From: Phorcus lineatus
Lineage: Eukaryota > Mollusca > Gastropoda > Trochida > Trochidae
Reading direction: 5' to 3'
NCBI GenBank assembly: GCA_921293015.1
Contig: OV121085.1
Location: 24,379,911 to 24,443,910, forward strand
Length of the DNA stretch: 64,000 bases
The notes below the pieces were generated by a model, which made no database searches, was not told the origin of the DNA, and was given only the letters and a program-made list of their open reading frames with translations. Both the position numbers and the translations under genes were made by a program. Shown here piece by piece: positions 55,115 through 64,000 of the stretch; within the stretch, counting starts at the first letter, position 1; each line of letters begins with the position of its first letter.

Positions 55115-58100
55115 CTTTCATCTCTTCAGATGTCTTAGCATGCTATTTACATCAAGGACTGTGATGGACACAATATAGTAGAGGTATCATGTCACATTTA
55201 ACCATATCGTAGTCCTGTTAAAAAAACACTCGAGAATTATCATCGATATTATGGTTGCCAACGACACTTTCATTTGATTGCATTTTTAATCAGAAAAACA
55301 ATTTTATGAAATCGTTTCATGATTCAAAAGTTTAAAATTTTTACAAACAACAATTCAAATAATGTATCCAGAATACGTCGGACATAAATAACATCTTCAT
55401 TTAAATCATTAGAACTGAAAGTGAGGAAAGCTGTTTGCCTGGCAAGGCATGTTAGTTACTATCTGTTATGCTTCTGACTAGCTGATATATCTCGAAAGGT
55501 GTTGTTTTGTCTAGATAATACTTAGTAAATTGAGAGGACAGATTGAAGTCTTAGGGCTGTGCAATTTCCAATAAAGACAAAAAGGGTTAAGTCGTGAAAC
55601 TAAAATATGCCAATTCATCCAAAAATAAAAGTCCCGCTAATGTAACATTATTTGTATAGAATTGTAGGTCAGAAAGATTAATTAATTACAGATTTGTGAC
55701 GAAATGTACATTAGTATTTAATCCTTCTCCTGACCCATAACTCTCAAGATTTAATATTTTGGCCGTTCTTACTGACTGTTTTCATGTGTACAAGTTTCTG
55801 GAGTGACATTTTTTCACTTATCATCTTTTTATGTTTGATATTTATGTTTCCTGTTGTTTTGATAAAAGGATTATTGCTAAGAACAGGATAAGATTTCTAA
55901 AAAGTTGGAGAACGTAAATGATTACAAATACGTGTAAACATCACTCTTTGGGGGAGACGAGGATATGATATGGATGAATAATTTATTTATTTTTCTCATA
56001 TGCTAAAAATGAATAAAGAAGTTATCTTTCCATAAAATATTCTTGTCTTCCTAAAACTACTATCATTTGCATCGGAATAAAAAAACATCACTCTTTAACT
56101 CAGCAAGCCTAAAACGACAGATGTGCTTATGACATGGCATAGTTATTTCACAATGGTTTATAGGCCGACATACAAAACTAAAAAAACCCCAGGGGTTTCT
56201 TATTTTGGCCCATTTTGCTGTGATTGATTGATTCTATAAAAAGAAGATATTATCAGTGTTTGAGTGGCCAGAAAGTAACGGTTTTTAGTGCCTGTGAGAT
56301 ATCAGCAGGGCCAAGGGTCACAAAACGTTACCTCAACTCGGGCTGGTAGTAGTATACTCCGTTACAATTCACATACATTCGGATGAACCCATCAGTTAAA
56401 AAGAATGAAGTTTGTATGACAAGTCAATATAACTTCAAGGTATGAAGTTTTATATGCGATGAACAGTAGGAAATGAGATCTTGAATTATAAAAATCAACT
56501 ATGACATTGAATTGTCTTGGCTAGCATTTTGTTAAAAACATTACAAACATATAGTCTCTTAACCTTGTTTGGAATTGGATATATATGAAGTGAATATTTT
56601 ACTATTGTTCCCAAAAGGTATACAAATGTGTCCACTTCCATTTTTAATGTCACAATATTCTTTTTGAACCTTTCCCAATTGTCTCCATAACTTATCCTCA
56701 CAAGCATAGCTAAATGGCTCGTGGACATATGGGATGGGGAGTTTTTGACTGTCAGGCCATGCTTGGAAGGCAGTAAAATTTGACACTCTGAATGGATCTT
56801 TTCATTTAGTAGCTGACTTTGATATAGCAATGATAAAAATCTATTCACGTGACACAAACAGTGTAAATTCAAATTTGGAAGCTGTAACAAAGTTAATGTA
56901 GTAAAAATACTGTTTATGATAACATTCAGGTAAAAACAATTAAATTATTCTTCTTCGAAGATATGTACCCTAAATTTAGGCATATAATGGCATGGTCACT
57001 TACTTAATATCTCTATCGATGCAATAAAACATGTCTTAATCTTTACAATTGTACTGCAATCAATAATGAAAAAGTTTAGACGACCATATTAAAAATTCAA
57101 GGTCATGTGTACACAAAAAGTATTAAATATTGACTATCAAAAATGTTTGAACCACTAATGTGTCCAGCTTTTGAATTTATTGAAGTGTCTGAACTGGCAA
57201 TAAATGATGAAATCTTGTGTTTATCAAGGCTATCGTGAAAGTAAACCGATTTCACATAAAAAATATTGTTGTTGATTAAAAATAGCAGTCAGCCGTTTTT
57301 GCTTTTCCAGATGTAAGCAAAATTAAAATATATCTGATACCGAAATTCATGCGTATGTATTGCAACGGTAAATAAACCGAGTGCGGGTCGTTAGTAATAT
57401 TGAGAGATATGCATTATCTATGGGTGACTTGTAAATTACGAAAAATTGCTGTGCGCCATTGCCTTTAAGACTACTGAAATCCTGCCTACCAGTGACGATT
57501 TTAATTTGTACACATGTTGACTCTGTTGTTTTCCAACAGGGTCACAGTTGCCACGCTGTAAAAACTTATTTCATTCTTCTTCTGGAGAACAAAAAGCCAT
57601 AGAAATCTTCAAACCATGAATTACAAATTGTAGATTTGTTGACTCCGTGACCTCTAATAGGAGCGTGAAATCCTTTGTACAGACACTTTGGCTAGTCGGT
57701 TTATCGAATGTAGATTTGGTAATTTTATGGCTCTTGTATAGGGTCTGCATGTTCAAGATATTTTCGTTTTCTTCTGTAGGGATATGATGGTCATTGATAT
57801 GTTGATAGTTTAATATCTTGTAAGGGCCTAAGGAAACAAGCACTAAACATTATCCTTTTGAAAGAATAAAAAGTCTTGGTAAGCTCATAGACTGGGTACA
57901 GACGTCTCAACCGAGTTGGGATTATTTGTCAAATCATTGAGTCTCTGGTGCGTTTTTCGGCTTCCACTCCAAAATTGACAGCACAACAAAGCTTAAATGT
58001 TATTTACAAACTCCTTGGCAATATATAGTTAATAATTTTAGATGTAAGGTCTATCTGATCTGTGCTAACAACTTAATCAGGTCGTCATCTCTAGAACTCA

Positions 58101-59298
58101 AAGCCCTACGGAGTTCAAATCTTGTTTGCTAATTGACAGGCCAAATATCTTATTACTGGCCCTAGAAAGAAACTCTTCACGGCCTGTTGTCAGGCGCTTA
58201 TCTTCCTTCATCCGTCCGGCGTCGTTTGTAAGCTTGAAAAAATGAAAATTTTGTGGGGATGTTCCTTTGACAGGGGGTGCAACTGAAGTGTGGTTCACCA
58301 AATCCAGTTAACATCCTTGTTATAGGTAGACAGATTTTGTCTTTAAACTAATATCGTATTTCTCTAAAATATCATGCTCCAAACGTTTCAGTAAATTGTA
58401 ATATACTTCTTTACACTATGACTTAACTTATTACATCACATTTACACCTGCTGAAAACTTGTTTCATACCATGAAATACTCTTATTTCAAAACAATGAAG
58501 TTACCCAATAGGAAGTCATAAAGGCAAGTCAAATTATATTATCCTAGTTTGAACAGCATTTTTGTACCACGCTCGTGAATTTTTTCACAGCTTTGGTCAT
58601 TTGCTAATCAATCAAATAATTGCCTAGTGCACAATCATTTTCTCTGAATCGTATCAGTTGAATCTTCAGTTTTATTAGGGATTTTTACTCCATCTACAGC
58701 AAGAAACATGTAAGTCAAACGACAAACATCAATCAGACACATCAATTATATTGTTATACTCTGTATTTACGAAACTTTCTTTATGCAAGTGACCATATGG
58801 CATCAATGTAGAGGCCCAAGTTACCATTTTCGAAATTCTAAGGCCATCAATTGTTTTCCTAATAATTAGGTATTGTTCAAAATTGCTTTTGAAAGTTCAT
58901 TCAATACAATAATATTGGGTTCAATAACACAAAGAAATCTGTCCGGTCCTTGCAAATCAAACCATAAATATTCCTTTTACCAAAGCAATGACTATTTCCT
59001 GTTCCTATCGGTATCGATTCCTTGTTTGAATGTGTCATCTTCATCCAAAATATTTTAATACTTTTTGGATTGTTGTGTGAAAATTATATTGACATATTAA
59101 TAAAGTGTTATAACAGTATAATACATGTTGCTTCTGATTTAAAAGAAATATTTACAAGAATCATATATTCTACAAGAGAAATGCAATTTCACAAAAAAAT
59201 ATCACTGATTTGTAATAAATGTTGGTTCTAATACAATAAAATATACTCTTTAAAAAAGTAGGGGATATTGAAGCGCAAATACCTATGCAGGTTGCGAT
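55115..59298. other. PRDM1 3' UTR and downstream DNA, no further gene recognised
   Basis: The first ~0.5-0.9 kb is presumably 3' UTR. Beyond it, minus-strand frames of 131 aa (56495-56890), 90 aa (57571-57843) and 67 aa (58098-58301) have no motif I recognise, no flanking evidence and ordinary AT-rich composition. I list them here only so they are not lost. Confidence 0.4.
55570..55575 (+). terminator. candidate polyadenylation signal of PRDM1
   Basis: First AATAAA after the PRDM1 stop (455 bp downstream), within ttccaataaagac. Other AATAAA words lie further on (about 56011), so a longer 3' UTR is possible. Confidence 0.4.
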
Positions 59299-60200
59299 AT
59301 GATGGATAGTAATGGACACTTGACATGCTTTGAGAGTATGTTCACCGATGAAGAACTTATCGCCAACATGATGAATGTGTCACCGTCTGTGATACCGGTA
59401 CCAACAAACACACAATGTTGTTATAAACCTCTATCCGGTCGTCCTAGAGCCACTACACAAGCCCAGGATCACAAACGGCCAATCATTTTTATGTAAAATT
59501 GTACCAAGTTACAGTGATTTGAGTTACACCCCAAACGATTAGAAATCGGCTACATGCAACCCATTTGCATGCTCAACGCCCGCGTGATGTGTCTCCATTA
59601 ACTCGCGGGCACATGACAATTTAAACAGGCTTCAGTGGTAAAGGCAGCGTAGAAATTGGGGTAATCGTCGATGGGCGCCTGTAATGTTCTGAGGTGAGTC
59701 CAGATTTACTCTGGATTTTATCAATAGGCGTGTTCGCGTTTAGAAACGTGTAAATGAGCGGCAAGCTAACGTTAACGTCAGACAGCATGACATATTCGGG
59801 CGTATTTTATGGTGCGGGGAGCAGTAAACGTTACTGGCAGAACGGAATTGCATGTTGTTTAAGTGACACAGAGTATGTTTCATGATTTTTTATGTGTCTT
59901 TTGTAATAGCCAAAATACCTTATGTTGAAATCGCCTCCCTAAACTCGCACCTTTATCTCTAAAATCCCCAAATTATGATTTTTTCTTGTTTTCAATGGTA
60001 ATACTACTTCTCGATAAAATGATAACATTTATTAAGTTTGACATACTTGACTCCAACAACATACTCTGTGTCCCTTGAAAGAAAGGGTCACTTATGTGTA
60101 CTAACGTGACCTTATCCTGGCACCATTAGTTCTGCCCTTTGCTCAACGTGCAGTGAGACGTTTATTCTTTCAAGATGATAATGCCTGTGGCTGTGCCTGT
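59299..60200 (+). pseudogene. Tc1-type transposase relic with nested insertion
   Basis: Pieces in order: IANMMNVSPSVI and LSGRPRATTQAQDH (DNA-binding part, 59360-59470), TPQTIRNRLHATHLHAQRPR (59527-59585), SPDLLWILSIGVF-like remnant of the first catalytic block (~59700), GRTELHV (~59840), then after an interruption PLVLPFAQRAVRRLFFQDDN (60125-60182), which carries the second catalytic Asp. The C-terminal third is missing. The gap at ~59861-60105 holds a hairpin-ended insert. Confidence 0.75.
59866..60071. mobile_element. small inverted-repeat insert nested in the Tc1 relic
   Basis: A perfect 14-bp inverted pair, acacagagtatgtt at 59866-59879 and its inverse at 60058-60071, bounds 206 bp of AT-rich sequence. 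It falls exactly where the Tc1 protein similarity is interrupted. A second short pair (aagtgac before, gtcactt after) suggests the true ends are slightly further out. No clear target duplication. Confidence 0.55.
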
Positions 60201-60230
60201 AAAACAAATTCTGTATAGGCAATAAATTAT

Positions 60231-60699
60231 TATTTTTATTATTCAACTAAAACATTCATTAACATATCAAGAAATACCCAGAAATAGGCTTCGAGTTCTT
60301 TAGCAAAATCGTAAACTTCGAGTTCTTTAGCATTCATACAACGATTACCATGCTTTGATACTAAAATTACACAGTATAGGTATTTTACGTCAGAACCATT
60401 GCTTACTCTGGTTGAACTAAGTAAAATCAAAATTACGACACAAACAAGGGAAAAGTAATAATATAACTTCTAAATACATTTTAATGACACACTGGTGATA
60501 TTTTTAATCTAACAAAAACATTTTTATCAAAAATGTTTATTTGCAAAATGACAATTTATGTATAAAGGAAATTTACTACATTCCCCATATACCATGCATA
60601 TGGGCGTTTTTCGGCTCACTTTAAAAATTTGAGGTAATTCTTACATGCTAAAAGATGAGCAATCTCTGTATATTCGAAGCGTTAAAAACCCGTGTATCT
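60231..60699. other. no gene recognised
   Basis: AT-rich. The minus frame 60239-60430 contains an internal near-duplication (the phrase cttcgagttctttagcaaaatc/cttcgagttctttagcattc) but no domain. Confidence 0.4.
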
Positions 60700-61440
60700 A
60701 ATATCAACTGACCATCATAAAGCCAACGTCCTCTTTCAGCTACAGATCCACCCCTTCTAAATATTGCAATTTCTGTTTTACTTAGACATACTGATAACTT
60801 CCATTTTTAAGTGTATCTTTCCAGGAAATCTAACTGATTTTGTAAAACGACTTTTGTGTCCGAAACCCAAATGACATCGTCAGCAAAAAGAAGGGTTAGA
60901 ATTTCTGTAAAATTTTTTGTACATTTGGATTCCATGTTTTCCACCTGATGTCATATCATGATACGATTTACGTATGAAAAAGGAAAAAAATGGACATAAC
61001 AACAGTCTTGTCTAAAACCTAGAGGGCAATCAATGAGATCTGTTACTCCATCTGTGTAACCTACATAAGCTCTAATATTACAGTACATTGATTTCAGAAT
61101 GTTGATCAATTTCCCTTAGGATGCTGATTTAAATAAGCTTATTTAAAATCTACAAATGCTTTATACAATTAATATGCTTTCGTTTAGACAGTACTTTCTG
61201 GATCATTGCATACAAAGTAAATATATGATCTGCAGTGGAATATCCCTTTCTAAATCCGGCCTGACCTTCAGGAATCTTATCACGCATATTCGCTCAGTTA
61301 GATCTCTGGTGTTCAATTTAAGGTAAATACTTTCTCCATGATACTCATAAGTGATATACCCCGGTTTCACTGGATCATTTCTGTTCCCTTTTTGTGTAGT
61401 GGAACTATTACATTTGTGTAATGCACCTTTGAGAAACATC
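60700..61440 (-). pseudogene. LINE reverse-transcriptase fragment
   Basis: The minus strand reads RIRDKIPEGQAGFRKGYSTA-like sequence around 61290-61230 (the QAGFR.G.ST block) and a degraded motif A. Nearer 60900-60830 it reads FADDVIWVSDTKVVLQNQLD across a frame change, the FADD catalytic motif. PVKPGYITYEYHGESIYLKL at the start suits the preceding RT region. Heavily broken; the small fragment at 16960-17220 looks related. Confidence 0.7.
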
Positions 61441-62040
61441 TCCTCTCAAGATGCTCGCATCTCAGAGCTGAAACTCTCCAAATTGTGGCTGAGTTATTGG
61501 AAATTCCGAGACAGACGGACAGACAGATAGGGAGAGAGACAGAGACATCACCTGGCAATATGCCAACAAAAATAGTCCAACCCTGGAAAAAACTGCATGC
61601 TGAGATGCACTTGCACATGATAATAGATCTAGTGATAAATTTTGCCGTTGTCAATTCAAGAAATTTTATTCTTCCCAAACAGGTGCTCTGTCGCTACAAT
61701 GGGCTTGAATTATGCATGTGATGGTTTCATGTTTCTTTCTTTCCTAAGAACTGCTGGTAAGTACGGTGGCTCGGATGTTGGAATATTTACTGAATGGATA
61801 TGGCCCTGAAAAAATCTTAAAAATTGTGGTTTATGATAATGTGTGTGTGCACTGCCTATTTTAAAGCTACGCGGACTGGTTCATCACACAATTTTCATTG
61901 TGCAGACTAATCTCTTCTAAAAAAATTATCCTTCAACACAGTCGTTTTTTGCTGAATTAAGTCAAGCATCAGTGGAAAAAAAACAATTTTCATTTATGAA
62001 TCTGTGAATCAAAACCCGTGGAAACTGGTGGACACAGACA
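61441..62040. other. no gene; short simple-sequence patch
   Basis: 61503-61550 is a GA/CAGA-rich simple repeat (gacagacggacagacagata, then gggagagagacagagac). Otherwise nothing is recognised before the Gypsy element. Confidence 0.45.
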
Positions 62041-62134
62041 TGTCAGTTGTTACGATATGAATATGATTAATATCCTATTCGGATACCATTCCAGTTTTGA
62101 TATGTGCTACGAATAAACATCTTGACTACGAACA
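62041..62134 (+). repeat. candidate short 5' LTR of the Gypsy element
   Basis: Begins TGTCAG and ends GAACA (TG...CA), contains gaataaac as a possible poly(A) signal, and lies directly before the primer-binding-like site. Mag-type Gypsy LTRs can be this short. The matching 3' LTR is outside the window, so the borders are a guess. Confidence 0.4.
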
Positions 62135-62152
62135 TGGTGTCAGAAGTGCGAG
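62135..62152 (+). promoter_or_regulatory. Gypsy primer-binding site
   Basis: tggtgtcagaagtgcgag: the TGGTGTCAGAAGTG phrase is a common primer-binding site of Gypsy-type elements, complementary to a tRNA 3' end, and starts with TGG as required. Confidence 0.6.
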
Positions 62153-62495
62153 TTTGGTTTCATAGCACTAAATTACGACCCACACATCTGCTCAGAGTCA
62201 AAGACATTCAGCTAGGCCATATTCTCCAGTAATTATTCTTGAAGAATTTATCGTTATCGTGAATGTTTTTGTCAAAAGTCGACTCGAGACTTGGGAATCA
62301 AGTGGTTTTCGTCTGCTTGATATACCGTAAGTCAACCGTCGAGGCTACTAACCTTGAGAACTCTTTACTCAATCATCAATGTGATAATAGATTGCTTGAT
62401 CTATGTATCAGATAAACTCTTGTACTTGTACTCTTGTAATTCATTGTGTGACTACAAACTTACAAACTGTACTGAATTACCGTAAAGATCTGAAA

Positions 62496-64000
62496 ATGGC
62501 AACCAGTAACTTTCCTGTACCCGCATCTATGGATTCTAAAGGGGATTTAGGTGTGAATTGGACGTTTTTTCGTTCCCAGTGGGAAAATTATGCAGTGGTT
62601 GTTGAACTTGGGAAAAAGACGCTAAAATTGTTGTGGCAACTTTACTGAGCCTGATGGGAAAAGAGTGTTTTAGAGCCTTAAAACATCTGGACATATCTTA
62701 AGAGGATAAAAAAGATTTAAAAGTAATCCTCGAAGCCCTTGAAAGACACATTCTACCTGCCAGAAATGTTATTTATGAACGATACATATTCAACACCACA
62801 AATCAGGAAAATTCTGAGACTATTGATCAGTATGTCACAAAATTACGACAGCTTGCTGCCTCCTGTGAATTTGATCCCCAACATGATGACTTAATTAGAG
62901 ACAGGATTGTGCTTGGTACAAATGACAATGGTGAACGGTCACGAATGCTTCGTGAATCCAAACTTGATCTTAAACATGCCATTGACACATGCAGAGCAAG
63001 TGAAATTGCTGAAAAACAACTTAAGAGAATTACATCAGTAAGTGAGGAATATGTACATCTTGTCAAGCATCCTTTCCAAATAAAAAACCAAGAACAATTA
63101 CAAACCAGGTAAATCTAGAAGCAGGTCTGATCGTCATGATAGATCTCGGCAGCGTGTGGAAGAAGACTGTTTGCAGTATAACTGTAAATATTGTGGTGGA
63201 CAACATGAACAAGACAGAAGTGCATGTCCTGCATATAACAAAAGATGTACTTTCTGCAAACGGCTCCATCACTACGCCAGCTGCTGTTTCAGAAAAAAAC
63301 AAGATAGCAGACGAACGTCACGAGTGAACTTTCTTGATTCCAATGCTGTTGAGTTTGATGATAATTCAGATGAAGATGAAAGCTGTGATGAACAAGCAGT
63401 TTTTATCTCACATGATGTTGGTTCAGTGCACGCCAGAGGAAAACAGTGGTTTGTCGACTTGAAACTGAGAGTCCCTAACAAAGAATGGAAACTGGACCTA
63501 AAGTGTCAACTCGATTCAGGTACAACTTACAACCTGATTAGTTTCAATGACTATTGCTATCTTGCTCAACATGAAAATCCGCCTCTTGAGAAGAGCACAG
63601 CCAGACTTAAGCTCTACGATGAGTCCATCTTGAAGTCTATCAGAGACAACTTTGGAGTGTGCCCAAAATGGTGAATGCCATTATCTGAAATTTCAGGTTG
63701 TGAAAGGGCAGCAGAGACCACTGCTGTCAGCCGAAACCTGTGAAGCCTTGAAGCTCATGAGCCTGAGTGAGAAAGTTTACATTGTAGGTGAAGTACACTC
63801 CCAATCACTGACTTATACACAAATTATGGATAGCTATGGGGATGTATTTAAAGGACTTGGTTGTTTACCTGGTACTTACCACCTGGATGTTGACCTAACA
63901 GTTCCTCCAGTACAGCATCAACCTCAGCGAATGGCTGTCGCATTAAAACAAGATGTCAAGAAGAAGGTTAATGAACTTGTTGAAAAAGGTGTTCTTACTT
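62496..64000 (+). pseudogene. Gypsy (mag/K02A2.6-like) gag-pol, 5' part, continues past the window
   Basis: Gag starts MATSNFPVPASMDSKGDLGV at 62496. It includes WTFFRSQWENYAVVVELG, a frameshift near 62610, a TAA at 62698-62700, and YDQ-like SETIDQYVTKLRQLAASCEF. Two zinc-knuckle-like Cys/His groups follow (CKYCGGQHEQDRSACPAYNK, then CTFCKRLHHYASCC) in the frame of 63156-63674. The protease has CQLDSGTTYNLI, with DSG as the aspartic active site. From ~63790 the start of reverse transcriptase appears (YGDVFKGLGCLPGTYHLDVD; VNELVEKGVL), cut by the window end before any catalytic motif. Several frameshifts make this copy doubtful as an active element. Confidence 0.88.

Noticed and set aside
56495-56890. 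131-aa minus-strand ORF as a gene downstream of PRDM1
   Set aside because: No recognisable domain, codon content typical of the AT-rich background, no splice or promoter support.
57571-57843. 90-aa minus-strand ORF
   Set aside because: No motif and no supporting context; length is compatible with chance.

Overview
The window is animal nuclear DNA: AT-rich, intron-bearing and crowded with decayed eukaryotic transposons. There is no sign of bacterial operons, rRNA or CRISPR. The closing motif of its tRNA-derived SINE (ggcgttaaac followed by actcactcact), a 2A-bearing CR1-like LINE, DIRS and Polinton remnants all fit a marine invertebrate. A gastropod mollusc is my best guess, and it is an inference.

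One host gene dominates: an apparently intact PRDM1/Blimp-1 orthologue on the + strand. Four coding exons (15147-15343, 31490-31612, 52919-53162, 53433-55114) join with matching splice phases. From the ATG at 15185 they give 2208 nt, or 735 aa plus stop. The N-terminal acidic/PR region is spread over three small exons. The last exon holds the whole linker and all five zinc fingers. Introns 1 and 2 are about 16.1 and 21.3 kb and consist largely of mobile DNA; intron 3 is only 270 bp. A second possible host or transposon-derived piece is a THAP domain at 11490-11783 (-).

Layout. 1-15146: SINE head, dead Tc1 transposase, palindromic TA-flanked element, 160-bp satellite, LINE 3' end, 61-bp minisatellite, THAP ORF, L1/Tx1 fragment, dead mariner directly before the first PRDM1 coding exon. 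Intron 1 (15344-31489): a dispersed repeat pair, LINE fragments, a 1.19-kb element with perfect 8-bp target duplications and a repeated decamer, and a DIRS retrotransposon whose recombinase is cut off and followed by an inverted copy of the element's own 5' end. Intron 2 (31613-52918): a SINE with target duplications, a CR1-like LINE with a 2A motif, Polinton (virus-like transposon) remnants including packaging ATPase and capsid pieces, a Tc1 relic, a 470-bp hAT-type MITE, two full copies of a TA-flanked MITE with ~67-bp terminal repeats, an I-like LINE with RNase H, and a 60-bp minisatellite of about 20 copies. 55115-64000: PRDM1 3' UTR, poorly recognised DNA, a Tc1 relic with a nested insert, a LINE fragment, and the 5' part of a Gypsy/mag-type LTR retrotransposon running off the right edge.

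The strongest items for a second look are the fold-back DIRS copy inside the PRDM1 intron, the 2A motif in the LINE, the two elements with exact 8-bp duplications, the nested MITE-in-Polinton history, and the PRDM1 protein, whose PR domain is divergent while its zinc fingers are highly conserved.
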